Source: Lentilactobacillus senioris (GTDB lineage Bacteria > Bacillota > Bacilli > Lactobacillales > Lactobacillaceae). From it: 64,000 bases of DNA. The stretch lies in the NCBI RefSeq assembly GCF_026798195.1, contig NZ_JAPQEZ010000001.1, positions 1 through 64,000 on the forward strand. Direction: 5' to 3'. Both the position numbers and the translations under genes were made by a program. Shown here one piece after another: positions 54,588 to 63,580 of the stretch; position 1 is the stretch's first letter; every line of letters begins with the position of its first letter. The notes beneath the pieces are model-generated. The model did no database searches and was not told where the DNA came from. It worked only from the letters and a program-made list of their open reading frames with translations.

Positions 54588-55309
54588 AGTGCTGAGACCA
54601 ACATGGTTTATTTCTGAGCACTAAGCAAATAACAGTCAATAGTTCGGCCCGAATGGTCGCTATTGACTGTTATTTATTTAGGCGGAGGAAATAAGTTGGT
54701 TGAAGCCGATTTAGGATAGAGTGCTGAGGGACTCGGGAACTAACGAGTTTCTAACCTAAAAATAACAGGTAGTTCGGCGCATGCCGCTACCTGTTATTTT
54801 GTAGTTAGGTGAGTTAGTTGAGTGCCGAAGCCGTTTTAGATTACAGTGCTGAACCTCACGGGTACTTTTGAGTACCAATGAAAAAATGCTGAATAGTTCG
54901 ATTTGCTTTTCAAATCGTGATTTAGCATTTTTATGTTGGACGAAAAAGTAGTGAGGTGAAGCCGATTTATAAAGTGCTGGAGAGAGAAACTAAATTTCTG
55001 AAAGGAATTTAGTTGAACCTTCGCAAGGTTGGCTAGAGTTTTGTTTTTTGAAACTCAGCCGACTACTACGCTTCGGGTACTTTTGAGTACCAATGAAAAA
55101 ATGCTGAATAGTTCGATTTGCTTTTCAAATCGTTATTTAGCATTTTTATGTTGGACGGAAAAAGTAGTGAGGTGAAGCCGATTTATAAAGTGCTGGAGAG
55201 AGAAACTAAATTTCTGAAAGGAATTTAGTTGAACCTTCGCAAGGTTGGCTAGAGTTTTGTTTTTTGAAACTCAGCCGACTACTACGCTTCGGGTACTTTT
55301 GAGTACCAA
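54585..55309 (+). repeat. Array of palindromic repeat modules with tandem duplication (cluster C)
   Basis: The gap between the hydrolase gene and the aldo-keto reductase gene. Modules about 54585-54715, 54718-54838 and 54843-54969 correspond to modules 4, 1 and 3 of the array at 38571-39087, in a different order. After them comes a distinct unit (AACTAAATT/AATTTAGTT and AACCTT/AAGGTT hairpins). Cores lie at about 54637-54665, 54768-54791, 54892-54921 and 55107-55136. The segment from 54860 is repeated at 55075 and begins a third time at 55291. No convincing gene lies here. Confidence 0.85.
54860..55290 (+). repeat. Direct tandem duplication of 215 bp
   Basis: Copy 1 is 54860-55074 and copy 2 is 55075-55290; both begin GGGTACTTTTGAGTACCAAT, which recurs at 55291. 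The copies differ at only about two positions (TGA versus TTA near the core, and one inserted G), so the duplication is young. The unit includes one complete apical core. Confidence 0.9.
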
Positions 55310-55310
55310 T

Positions 55311-55350
55311 AAAAAAGAACGCGACTTCAATCGCGTTCTTTTCGTTTATT
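55311..55350. terminator. Terminator of the aldo-keto reductase gene
   Basis: AAAAGAACGCGA pairs with TCGCGTTCTTTT, short loop, A/T runs on both sides. Confidence 0.85.
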
Positions 55351-56293
55351 TAAAAGCAGCAAAGGCTTTAAAAATCGTTTCGTATTCTGCCACGCTTAAT
55401 TCAATTTGCATAGCTGTCGCATTACTTGCGACTTGCTCTGGTCGCTTAGCTCCCGGAATGACAACCGAAACTAACGGATTTTGCATGTACCAGGCTAAGA
55501 CTACCTGGGCAACATCAGCATTATGGTTAGCTGCAATTGGTCGAATTTGATCTACCGCCGCTAAAATCTGTTTGAAGCGCTCGCCAGTAAAGTCTGGCAT
55601 CTGACTTCTAATATCATCATCTGTAAATGTTACTTCATTAGTATATTTTCCGGTTAATAACCCTGAAGCCAATGGGAAGTAAGGTACAAAACTAATTTGA
55701 TGATCCTTTAGGTAAGGCATCATCACCTGTGCATTTTCTTGATGTAATAAGCTATACTCATCTTCTACTACATCAACATATCCATCCACATTAGCTTCTT
55801 TAATTTGAGCTAGTGAGAAGTTAGAAACACCAATTGCCCGAATCTTGCCCTGTTCCTTTAACCGTTGTAAGGCCCCCACTGCTTCGGCTTTTGGGGTATG
55901 GTCATCCGGAAAATGAATATAGTAAATATCTACGTAGTCAGTTTGGAGTCGTTTAAGACTGGCTTCTACTTGAGCAATTAAAAATGCTGGATCGTTATTG
56001 ATTACCTCACTGCCACTACTAAAATCATGAGCCCCTTTAGTAGCTAGTGCAAAGGAATGTCGATCGTAATTTTTAATAGCTTGGCCAACTAATTCTTCAG
56101 AATGGCCTAGCCCATAGACATAGGCAGTATCTAATAATTTAATACCGTTATCTAGTCCTGCCTTAACAATCTCTAACCCCGTTTGATCTTGCAAATTTGG
56201 AAAAAGATTCGTCCCACCAACTGCATTGGTGCCTAATCCTAACGGCGTTGATTCTACATCACTCTTACCAATGGTTACGTTTGCTTGTGTCAT
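55346..56293 (-). CDS. Aldo/keto reductase
   Basis: 315-aa TIM-barrel oxidoreductase using NAD(P)H. Catalytic Tyr lies in LDTAYVYGLGHSE, Lys in ALATKGAHDF and His in DIYYIHFPDD; the late VVIPGAKRPEQVASN segment is the cofactor phosphate site. Substrate unknown. Stands alone after cluster C of the repeats. Confidence 0.93.
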   Translation of the reverse strand: MTQANVTIGKSDVESTPLGLGTNAVGGTNLFPNLQDQTGLEIVKAGLDNGIKLLDTAYVYGLGHSEELVGQAIKNYDRHSFALATKGAHDFSSGSEVINNDPAFLIAQVEASLKRLQTDYVDIYYIHFPDDHTPKAEAVGALQRLKEQGKIRAIGVSNFSLAQIKEANVDGYVDVVEDEYSLLHQENAQVMMPYLKDHQISFVPYFPLASGLLTGKYTNEVTFTDDDIRSQMPDFTGERFKQILAAVDQIRPIAANHNADVAQVVLAWYMQNPLVSVVIPGAKRPEQVASNATAMQIELSVAEYETIFKAFAAFK

Positions 56294-56458
56294 CTCAATT
56301 TCCTCCTTGTAATCGCTATTTTAAGATTCATTATACAGAGATCAATCAAATAACCCAATCCCTTTTCTAAAAATCACTAACGTTCACAAACTAAGACTAG
56401 TCAAATCATTTAATTTCAGCAATAATAATAAAGCAACGTTTTTAAGAGGAGATCAAAC

Positions 56459-57040
56459 ATGTTAATTGGAATTGGAATTGGAATTGTCTTAATCTTGATT
56501 CTGATTGGGTATTTATTTCACCGCAAATGGAAATTTCGCCCAATTATCATCAGTGTCACTTTAATATTAATAGCATTGGTTAGTTACTTAATTGCTACTA
56601 ACCACCAAAACCATTATGGAATGCATATGTTCATTGATTCTAGTGGTAGTATGCTCTATTCTCCCATCAAGGATCACCCTAAAATCTTACTTTACGATGA
56701 TGGCACTCCTAATAATCAAAAACGAGTTTATTATTTCAAACAATATCCCGATCAGCCCACCATTTCTAAAACTGATTCACAAGCGGCCATCACTAAGGTG
56801 ACCCTGATCGAACAACCAGCCACCTTGATTACCAAGACTGGCTATTGGCTCTACAATTCTGCTGACAGTCAATTTTGGTTTGATTTTTCGCACAATAATA
56901 ACCAACTCGACCATAAATCATACTATTTCAACATTAACTCCAGCTGGGTAGAAATGAGTGTCACCGAAGCTAAAAACCAGCATCTACTAGATACCAACAC
57001 GCTACAACAAATCAAACAAGCCAAAATTGCCGCATATTAA
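56459..57040 (+). CDS. Uncharacterised membrane-anchored protein
   Basis: 193 aa with two hydrophobic N-terminal segments (about 2-20 and 28-46), then an extracytoplasmic domain of about 140 residues with strand-like elements (YGMHMFIDSSGSMLYSP, GYWLYNSADSQFWFDF). Good ribosome-binding site (GAGGAG). I do not recognise the family; the DSSGSM stretch resembles a MIDAS start, but the rest is too short for a VWA domain. Confidence 0.75.
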   Translation: MLIGIGIGIVLILILIGYLFHRKWKFRPIIISVTLILIALVSYLIATNHQNHYGMHMFIDSSGSMLYSPIKDHPKILLYDDGTPNNQKRVYYFKQYPDQPTISKTDSQAAITKVTLIEQPATLITKTGYWLYNSADSQFWFDFSHNNNQLDHKSYYFNINSSWVEMSVTEAKNQHLLDTNTLQQIKQAKIAAY

Positions 57041-57077
57041 AACCAGCCATTCACTAATTGTGAGGGCTGGTTTTTGT
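57039..57077. terminator. Bidirectional terminator
   Basis: AAAACCAGCC pairs with GGCTGGTTTTT, with inner TCAC/GTGA. Confidence 0.87.
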
Positions 57078-57505
57078 TAGAACTTAAAAGTTTGTTTATT
57101 TCCTAAAGCAGAGGTCACTACCGCTGATGGCAGTTTAATTTCAAAGGCCACTAATGATTCTCCTAAAGCATCCCAGATTTTTTGATAGCCTGGAATTAAT
57201 TCCAAGTACCTAGGTAATAACTCTGGCATCGTTTGAGCGGCATGCTCAATATTAACGTGGTGGGATCGGACAAATAAACCCTGTAATGTTTCATCACGAG
57301 GGATCGTAACTAACGCCGCATCTGGATGTTGTTCGTAAACAGCAATAGCAGCACTATTTTTGAGTGCAGCAAAATATAACACGCCTGGTCGTTCAGGGTA
57401 CCACACGAAATTAACAATTTTCACATCCGCTAAATTAGCTAGCGACGTGCTTAACGCTAATCTATCAGCCGCTTGTAGCGCTTGGTTCATCATCTCAGTC
57501 TCCAT
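57077..57505 (-). CDS. Pyridoxamine 5'-phosphate oxidase family protein
   Basis: 142 aa from ATG 57505 (GGAG 8 nt upstream). Split-barrel flavin-binding fold as in PNPOx-like proteins: NFVWYPERPGVLYFAALKNSAAIAVYEQHPDAALVTIP. Too short and divergent for true vitamin B6 synthesis, so a flavin reductase or general stress-type role is likely. It is 27 bp after the MDR oxidoreductase gene and probably co-transcribed. Confidence 0.82.
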   Translation of the reverse strand: METEMMNQALQAADRLALSTSLANLADVKIVNFVWYPERPGVLYFAALKNSAAIAVYEQHPDAALVTIPRDETLQGLFVRSHHVNIEHAAQTMPELLPRYLELIPGYQKIWDALGESLVAFEIKLPSAVVTSALGNKQTFKF

Positions 57506-57535
57506 CAATCCTGCTCCCCTCTTAATATTTAACCG

Positions 57536-58636
57536 CTATTCAGCTTCTGTTGGAGTAACCGAAGTTGAAATTTCTGGTGTTTCTGATTCTACAACTGGTT
57601 CTAAATCTTCTTCAATTTCCTTAGGTTTAGGTTGACTAACATTAACTAAAACTTTTCCTAAGGTGGTACCTTTAGCCACTAATTGCAAGGCATCATTAAT
57701 ATGATCCAAATCAAATTCATGCGGATCGATTACTGGGTTAAACCCTTCTTTTTGAATTCGTTTAGTAATTTCGCGAAGTCGTTTGCCGTCTGAGCGAACA
57801 AATAAAAACCGGTAACGCGCATTTTGCTCTTTAGCTAATCGATCATATTTGGCTCCCATCACTGAAAATAATACTCGTTTATCAGGTCGCATTCCGTGTT
57901 CCACCGCAAAATTTTCGTTAGGCTTCATTCGCAGACTAACGATTTGCCCACCAGCTTTGACTACCGCTAGTTCATGGCGAAATTCACTACTTCCTAACGT
58001 ATCAATAATCATGTCAGATTTAGGAGCAACTTCCCAATAGTTTTCTTCTGCCATATCAATAAACTGCGTTACCCCAGCTGCTAGTAGTGGTTCTTTTAAC
58101 CGGCCATCTCCAGCTACGTTAACTTCTACCCCTAACCGTTTAGCTAATGGTAATACTAAGTTAATCAAGCCATCGTTGCCCAATGGCATAAACAGTTTTT
58201 GTCCCGCTTGCGCACTCATTTCTTCCATAACCGCCTGGACTGCGGTCATGGCATCCAATGGTACTGTCGCCGCGTGTTGGAAAGTAACGTTGGCTGGCAT
58301 GGGAGCCAAGTCGCGTTCGTTAATTACTACGTATTCAGCAAAGGATCCCAACCGATTCATGGGGAGTAAGCCGTAAACGTTATCTCCCTTTTTAAAGTCG
58401 GTAACCTGCTGGCCAACTTTTTCTACCACGCCAGAAAACTCATTTCCCAGTTTAAGTGGCATTGGGAATTTTTGAATTAATTTGAATTGGCCCGTCATAT
58501 CCATCACATCTAACGGACTGACACCGGCACAAACTACTTTTACTAGGATTTCATTAGGACGTAAAGCTGGAACATCAACATCAACAATGTTGGCTTTAAT
58601 ACGATGGGTGTAACGTTTAATTTGAGCGGCTTTCAT
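57536..58636 (-). CDS. Zinc-type/quinone oxidoreductase (MDR superfamily)
   Basis: NAD(P)H-dependent medium-chain reductase, 366 aa. GroES-like domain (about 25-120, GNEFSGVVEKVGQQV), Rossmann region (about 140-270). The structural-zinc cysteines are absent, as in quinone oxidoreductases. Odd feature: the last 30 residues form an acidic tail rich in Glu, Pro, Ser and Thr (EIEEDLEPVVESETPEIS) beyond the usual end. In one unit with the PNPOx-like gene. Confidence 0.9.
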   Translation of the reverse strand: MKAAQIKRYTHRIKANIVDVDVPALRPNEILVKVVCAGVSPLDVMDMTGQFKLIQKFPMPLKLGNEFSGVVEKVGQQVTDFKKGDNVYGLLPMNRLGSFAEYVVINERDLAPMPANVTFQHAATVPLDAMTAVQAVMEEMSAQAGQKLFMPLGNDGLINLVLPLAKRLGVEVNVAGDGRLKEPLLAAGVTQFIDMAEENYWEVAPKSDMIIDTLGSSEFRHELAVVKAGGQIVSLRMKPNENFAVEHGMRPDKRVLFSVMGAKYDRLAKEQNARYRFLFVRSDGKRLREITKRIQKEGFNPVIDPHEFDLDHINDALQLVAKGTTLGKVLVNVSQPKPKEIEEDLEPVVESETPEISTSVTPTEAE

Positions 58637-58775
58637 GGCATTTCTCCTGTTTTTAATCTATGAATCATTATACCGTATTTATTGAGTCTGATATTTAAAG
58701 AATTACCAATGTTTGACTTTTATTGCCCTCAGAATATACTTAGCTTTAAAAATAAAACTTACCAAAGGAGCGCTT

Positions 58776-60026
58776 ATGCACGCAGAAATTATTGGAATTG
58801 GCACAGAAATCTTGCTGGGACAAATTGTAGATACTAACTCTGCGTACCTAGCTCGGGGATTAGCTGATTTAGGAATTGAAGTTTACTACCACACCGTTGT
58901 GGGCGATAATGCCAATCGGTTAACTAAAGCCTTGCAACTAGCAGCTACTCGAAGTGACTTGATTGTTATGAGTGGTGGCTTAGGTCCTACTGCCGATGAT
59001 TTAACCAAACAAACCGTCGCTAAATTTTTACATACTGATTTAATTATTGATCCCCTCACGATGGCCAAATTAGATCGATACTACCAACAATCACAGATTG
59101 AACCATTACCTAACAACCAACAAATGGCTATGTACTTAGATCATTCCACTAAATTACTCAATGATGTGGGCTATGCCGTCGGCAGTTTTTACCAGCAAAC
59201 TGATGGACCAGACGTTTTAGTGTTACCAGGACCTCCCAAGGAAATGAGCTGGATGTTTGATCATTACGCCATTCCTGCTTTGAAAGCCGCCTATCACCGT
59301 GATGAATTTTTAATTTCAAGGGTGTTGCGCTTCACCGAAATTGGAGAATCCGAATTAGTTACTAAAATCGATGATTTGATTGCTAACCAAACTAATCCCA
59401 CTGTAGCTCCCTATATTAAACCTAACGAAGTTACTCTCCGATTGACTGCCAAAGCTTCAAACGAAGTAACCGCCAACCAACTGTTAGATGATTTAGAACA
59501 CCAAATTTTACAACGAGTCGGTTCTTATTTTTATGGTTACGGCGATGATAATTCCCTACCTAACGCGGTGGTTCAAGAATTAATCAAGAGAGATCTTTCC
59601 ATTACCGCTGCTGAAAGTTTAACGTCTGGTTTGTTCCAAAGCACCCTGGCTACCATTCCTGGAGTCTCCGCCATTTTTCCAGGAGGCTTTGTCACTTACG
59701 CCAATGAAGCCAAAGAACAGCTATTGACCATTCCAGCTAACGTTATCGAAACTAATGGCGTCGTCAGTGAGCCAACTGCTATCTGGATGGCTGAACAAGC
59801 TCGAAAAAAAATGAACACCGACATCGCCGTTTCGTTCACCGGCGCAGCTGGACCCGATCCACTAGAAGGTCAACCTGCCGGAACGGTCTGGATTGGTTTA
59901 GCCGTTAAAGACAAACCAACTATTGCTAAATTATTTCATGTACCAGGTAACCGAAATACCGTGCGTGAACGTTCCGTTCTGCGGGCCTTTAACCTTATTC
60001 GCCAACAAATTTTAAATAATCAATAA
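58776..60026 (+). CDS. cinA: CinA: nicotinamide-nucleotide amidase / competence-damage protein
   Basis: 416 aa from ATG 58776 (AAAGGAG upstream). N-terminal COG1058 pyrophosphatase-like domain (HAEIIGIGTEILLGQ, VMSGGLGPTADD) and C-terminal amidase domain (AAESLTSGLFQSTLATIPG, SFTGAAGPDPLEGQPAGTVW). CinA recycles NMN and is named from its co-transcription with recA in competent bacteria. Here recA does not follow; a strong terminator does. Confidence 0.96.
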   Translation: MHAEIIGIGTEILLGQIVDTNSAYLARGLADLGIEVYYHTVVGDNANRLTKALQLAATRSDLIVMSGGLGPTADDLTKQTVAKFLHTDLIIDPLTMAKLDRYYQQSQIEPLPNNQQMAMYLDHSTKLLNDVGYAVGSFYQQTDGPDVLVLPGPPKEMSWMFDHYAIPALKAAYHRDEFLISRVLRFTEIGESELVTKIDDLIANQTNPTVAPYIKPNEVTLRLTAKASNEVTANQLLDDLEHQILQRVGSYFYGYGDDNSLPNAVVQELIKRDLSITAAESLTSGLFQSTLATIPGVSAIFPGGFVTYANEAKEQLLTIPANVIETNGVVSEPTAIWMAEQARKKMNTDIAVSFTGAAGPDPLEGQPAGTVWIGLAVKDKPTIAKLFHVPGNRNTVRERSVLRAFNLIRQQILNNQ

Positions 60027-60056
60027 AAAAACACCGCCAATGGCGGTGTTTTTTTA
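60024..60056. terminator. Terminator of cinA
   Basis: AAAAAACACCGCC pairs with GGCGGTGTTTTTTT. Confidence 0.9.
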
Positions 60057-60082
60057 GCTTCCTGCAGGAAGAAACTTATTCA

Positions 60083-60469
60083 TTACCCTTCTTCTCCGCT
60101 AGGACTGTGGAGTCCTAACATTCTTCTTACTCCCATATAAATGTTAATAATATAGAAGGCAGCGATTGCTAGGATGAAAAAGATTGCGGTAGTTGATGGA
60201 GTATCAACCCAAGCAACCCATGACCCAATTGCATAAATCTGAGCCGTATTCATTAGCCACATGAGCCCTATTGTAAGAACCACCGGAATCACGTGGAGCA
60301 ATAGTGCCATTTTAGAATTAGCTACTACTTCCTTATTTTTCCGGCCGACGATCCAGGTAATGATTGGAAAGATAATTGGTAAGAAGAAAATACTTAAATA
60401 GCTCAAACCAGAAACAATATCAGCGTTATTACTTCTGTTCATCTTGGATGGACTTGCGTTAATTGCCAT
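60083..60469 (-). CDS. DUF4870 family membrane protein
   Basis: 128 aa from ATG 60469 (AAAGGAGAG upstream); a longer frame reaching 60559 has no support. Three hydrophobic segments with the DUF4870 layout: LSYLSIFFLPIIFPIITWIV, then a middle helix VVANSKMALLLHVIPVVLTI and a final one ending in YMGVRRML. Function unknown. Confidence 0.82.
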   Translation of the reverse strand: MAINASPSKMNRSNNADIVSGLSYLSIFFLPIIFPIITWIVGRKNKEVVANSKMALLLHVIPVVLTIGLMWLMNTAQIYAIGSWVAWVDTPSTTAIFFILAIAAFYIINIYMGVRRMLGLHSPSGEEG

Positions 60470-60584
60470 TGTTCTCTCTCCTTTCAAATTCCGTTCACAA
60501 CAACCTACAGACAACATGTTTATATAAGTCATTATATGGGACCCCCTAGTAAGGGTCAATTTTAAAGATTAGGCGCTAACATCA

Positions 60585-61328
60585 CTAGACATTTAATAAT
60601 TTGCCTAAGAAATCCTGTGCCCGTTCGGTTTGTGGATTAGCAAAAAAAGCTTCCGGACTACCCGTTTCTTGTACGTAACCATCGGCCATAAACCAAATCT
60701 GGTCGGCCACCGATTTAGCAAAACCCATTTCGTGAGTAACCACCACCATTGTCATGCCATTATTAGCTAAATCCTTCATTACACTTAGTACTTCGCCCAC
60801 CATTTCGGGATCTAATGCGGAAGTGGGTTCGTCAAACAACATTACTTCCGGATTCATCGCTAACGCCCTAGCAATCGCTACCCGTTGTTTTTGGCCCCCG
60901 GATAAACTATCCGGAAACTGGTTCGCGAACTCTAGCATTCCTACCTGGGCCAATTGTGTTTTGGCAATCTCATCAGCTTCTGCATCGCCCAGTCCTTTGA
61001 CTTTCATCAGAGCTAACTTAACGTTTTCTAACGTGTTCATGTTCGCAAATAAATTGAAACTTTGAAATACCATCCCCATTTTTTCACGAAGCTGATCGAG
61101 GTCTTTTTCTGCTAACCCGTTTAGTTGTTGACCTTCAAAACTCACCGTTCCGCTGGTAGGCGTTTCGAGTAAATTCAAACACCGTAAAAAGGTACTTTTA
61201 CCACTACCAGAAGGCCCAATCACCACGATCACCTGGCCCTGATCCACGTGTTTGGTAATTCCCTTAAGGACTTCTTGTTTGCCGTAGTTTTTAGTTAAAT
61301 CATCAACTGCAATCATTGTTTTAGTCAT
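60585..61328 (-). CDS. Glutamine-type amino acid ABC transporter, ATP-binding subunit
   Basis: 247 aa from ATG 61328, which overlaps the end of the upstream gene by 8 bp. Walker A GPSGSGKS, signature LSGGQKQR, Walker B and D-loop [11 protein letters not shown], switch VVTHEMG. Couples ATP to the fused binding-protein/permease encoded just upstream. Distinct from the three-gene importer at 7437-9685. Confidence 0.95.
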   Translation of the reverse strand: MTKTMIAVDDLTKNYGKQEVLKGITKHVDQGQVIVVIGPSGSGKSTFLRCLNLLETPTSGTVSFEGQQLNGLAEKDLDQLREKMGMVFQSFNLFANMNTLENVKLALMKVKGLGDAEADEIAKTQLAQVGMLEFANQFPDSLSGGQKQRVAIARALAMNPEVMLFDEPTSALDPEMVGEVLSVMKDLANNGMTMVVVTHEMGFAKSVADQIWFMADGYVQETGSPEAFFANPQTERAQDFLGKLLNV

Positions 61329-62790
61329 GTTGCATCCCCTTTTCAAAGTGATTCAAAATCCGTGATGCCGTGAACGTTAAGATGAAGTAAATTACCATGA
61401 TAACAAAGATGGGTGCTACTCCTCGATACGTGTCGGAACGGACAATGTTGGACTGGTAAATTAATTCGGTCACCCCAATGATGGACACGATCGAACTATC
61501 CTTAATCAAGGTAATAAATTCATTTCCTAAAGAAGGCCAAATATTTTTCACTGCTTGCGGTAAAACTACGTAGCGCATCGTTTTAGCGCTAGATAATCCC
61601 AAACTTCTAGCTGCTTCGGTTTGACCTGGATCCACGGAGTTAATGCCGCCCCGGATATATTCAGCAACGTAGGCTCCCGAGTTTAAGGAAATCGCGATGA
61701 TCCCGGACAATAGCGCCGGAATGTTCACTAATACCCCTAACCCGAAGTATACAAACATTACTTGGACCATCATCGGTGTGCCCCGAATAAATTCCACGTA
61801 AGCCGTTGCTAGCCAACGAATAATGTCCTTGAACCAGTTACCATGCAATCTTCTCAGCAGTGCCAAAATTACTCCAATAATGAAGCCAAAGAAGACGGAA
61901 CAAACGGTAATAATTAAGGTATATTCCACCCCGATGGCAAATGCCTTCCAGTAATGCCACATCGAAGTATTTACCGTGTTAGTTTTCATGTACTTACCAG
62001 CCGCTGGCAAGTACTCTTTTTTGATTAAATTAGCTTTTTTAATTTTGGTGATCGACTTATTAGCTGCCGCCACTAAAGTGTTATCCCCTTTGGGAAAAGC
62101 AATGGCTGAGCTGGTAGCTGATGAACTCAAGTCAAAATGACTAGGAACGGCCACCAAAGATTTATTATTGGCCACGTAAGCTTCTGCGGTCGGCTTTTCC
62201 ATCGCCACTCCGTTGACCTTATGACTTTGCAACGCCAAAACCAAATCAGCCGCAGAAGTCATTCCTTTGACTTTGACGTCTTTAATTTGTTTTTGGGATT
62301 CTACGTATTGCGTCGTCCCGGTTTGAGCACCCACGGTTTTGCCTTCAAAGGAATCCTTATCTTTGTACCGCCAACTATCAGTCTTATTAACCAAAATAGA
62401 GTAACCACCTTGGTAATAAACGTCAGAAAAGCTGACGTTTTTTCTTCTGGCCGGGGTGGGATTCATTCCTGAAATTACCATATCAACTTTCCCAGTCTGC
62501 AAACCGGTTAATAGTGAATCAAAGGACATTTTTTTAATCACTAACTTAACCCCTAAATCTTTGGCGATTTGTTTAGCAATTTCGACATCCATTCCGACAA
62601 TTTTAGTTTTGCCGTTTTCAGTGGCTTCAAATTCATACGGGGGATAATCCGGTGACGTTCCCATCACTAGTTCTCCTTTTTGCTTCACCTGCGCTAAAGA
62701 ATCATCCGCATAAACTGACTGGACGTTAAACACCAACCCCACCGTTAAAATTGTTACTAGCACTAACAACCAACCCATCCATTTTTTCAT
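61321..62790 (-). CDS. Glutamine-type ABC transporter, fused substrate-binding protein and permease
   Basis: 489 aa: signal peptide (about 1-28), family 3 solute-binding domain (about 30-260, [33 protein letters not shown]), then a membrane permease domain (about 285-485) with EAA loop [20 protein letters not shown]. This GlnP-like fusion is common in lactic acid bacteria, where the binding domain is tethered outside the cell. Substrate probably Gln/Glu/Asn. Confidence 0.94.
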   Translation of the reverse strand: MKKWMGWLLVLVTILTVGLVFNVQSVYADDSLAQVKQKGELVMGTSPDYPPYEFEATENGKTKIVGMDVEIAKQIAKDLGVKLVIKKMSFDSLLTGLQTGKVDMVISGMNPTPARRKNVSFSDVYYQGGYSILVNKTDSWRYKDKDSFEGKTVGAQTGTTQYVESQKQIKDVKVKGMTSAADLVLALQSHKVNGVAMEKPTAEAYVANNKSLVAVPSHFDLSSSATSSAIAFPKGDNTLVAAANKSITKIKKANLIKKEYLPAAGKYMKTNTVNTSMWHYWKAFAIGVEYTLIITVCSVFFGFIIGVILALLRRLHGNWFKDIIRWLATAYVEFIRGTPMMVQVMFVYFGLGVLVNIPALLSGIIAISLNSGAYVAEYIRGGINSVDPGQTEAARSLGLSSAKTMRYVVLPQAVKNIWPSLGNEFITLIKDSSIVSIIGVTELIYQSNIVRSDTYRGVAPIFVIMVIYFILTFTASRILNHFEKGMQHD

Positions 62791-62914
62791 AAGCTTTCCT
62801 CATTTCGTTAACTGATGAATTGAGTATAAAGCTTTATGATTATTTATGCAATATATTTTTATAAAAAGCTATTTTTATGCATAAATAATAAAACATTCTT
62901 GAAAAATATGTATG

Positions 62915-62955
62915 AAAAAAGCTTTGACCGATTTAATCATGTCAAAGCTTTTTCA
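62915..62955 (-). terminator. Terminator of the NAD-binding-like gene
   Basis: AAAAAGCTTTGAC pairs with GTCAAAGCTTTTT. Confidence 0.85.
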
Positions 62956-62956
62956 T

Positions 62957-63451
62957 TTAATTAATTTCCATACTTTCAGTTTGATAATTTTGCGGATCTT
63001 GAACAATCTGGGTCGCAACATGGGCAATCTGATGCTGGATTTCAGTGAAACTAGCTACATCTAAAGGTAACCAATCTGGTCGTAAAATCGTATAATTCAA
63101 ACCAGAATTTTCAACTGCATCATTAATCGTTGCTTCATCGTCACTTTCTTTAGGTAGTACTAAAATTAACCGTTCCACCTCAGCTGATTTCATTTGCGCC
63201 ATAACCGTGGCCACTTGGGTGTTATCGTTAGCCACCATGAAGACCACATCTTGATCTCGCATGGCACTAGCTAATAAAGGCTCATCACTAATCTCACCGG
63301 TGATTACTCGTTCTCGCATTTCGTTAGTAACGTCTTCTACGTTCAAACTATGATCAAACAACGTGATTTCGGCTTCAGATTCAGCTAATACATTGGCTGT
63401 TACTGCTTGCGGTACGGATTTTCTAGCTCCAATAATTAATAGTTTTGTCAT
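62957..63451 (-). CDS. Degenerate NAD(P)-binding-like protein
   Basis: 164 aa with an N-terminal Rossmann-like strand and loop KLLIIGARKSVPQAVTANVL, then DQDVVFMVANDNTQV and a late NYTILRPDWLPL that parallels the NYTVIRQSPL segment of the protein at 18463-19035. The glycine-rich loop is lost. GGGG 7 nt upstream supports the ATG. Shared plan with the other gene suggests a small family of non-enzymatic SDR relatives; function unknown. Confidence 0.75.
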   Translation of the reverse strand: MTKLLIIGARKSVPQAVTANVLAESEAEITLFDHSLNVEDVTNEMRERVITGEISDEPLLASAMRDQDVVFMVANDNTQVATVMAQMKSAEVERLILVLPKESDDEATINDAVENSGLNYTILRPDWLPLDVASFTEIQHQIAHVATQIVQDPQNYQTESMEIN

Positions 63452-63544
63452 CTCTTAACCCCCATTAATTTTAACTATCTTTATTTAAGCCTAATGGTTG
63501 GTTTTAACGCAAGCGATGCGTCTTGAAATCAATATTTTGGCTAA

Positions 63545-63580
63545 TAAAAAGATGAACCCCTAAGTGTTCACCTTTTTATT
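63545..63580 (-). terminator. Terminator of the ECF S-component gene
   Basis: Minus strand AAAAGGTGAAC pairs with GTTCATCTTTTT over an ACTTAGG-type loop. Confidence 0.8.

Noticed and set aside
54585-55309. Insertion sequence or prophage remnant
   Set aside because: No transposase or integrase frame and no terminal repeat pair enclosing a gene. A non-autonomous element remains possible and is covered under findings.
55245-55550. A 101-codon plus-strand frame
   Set aside because: It runs from the repeat array through a terminator into the antisense of the aldo-keto reductase gene; no ribosome-binding site.
56459-57040. VWA domain from the DSSGSM stretch
   Set aside because: The rest of the MIDAS motif and the required length are lacking.
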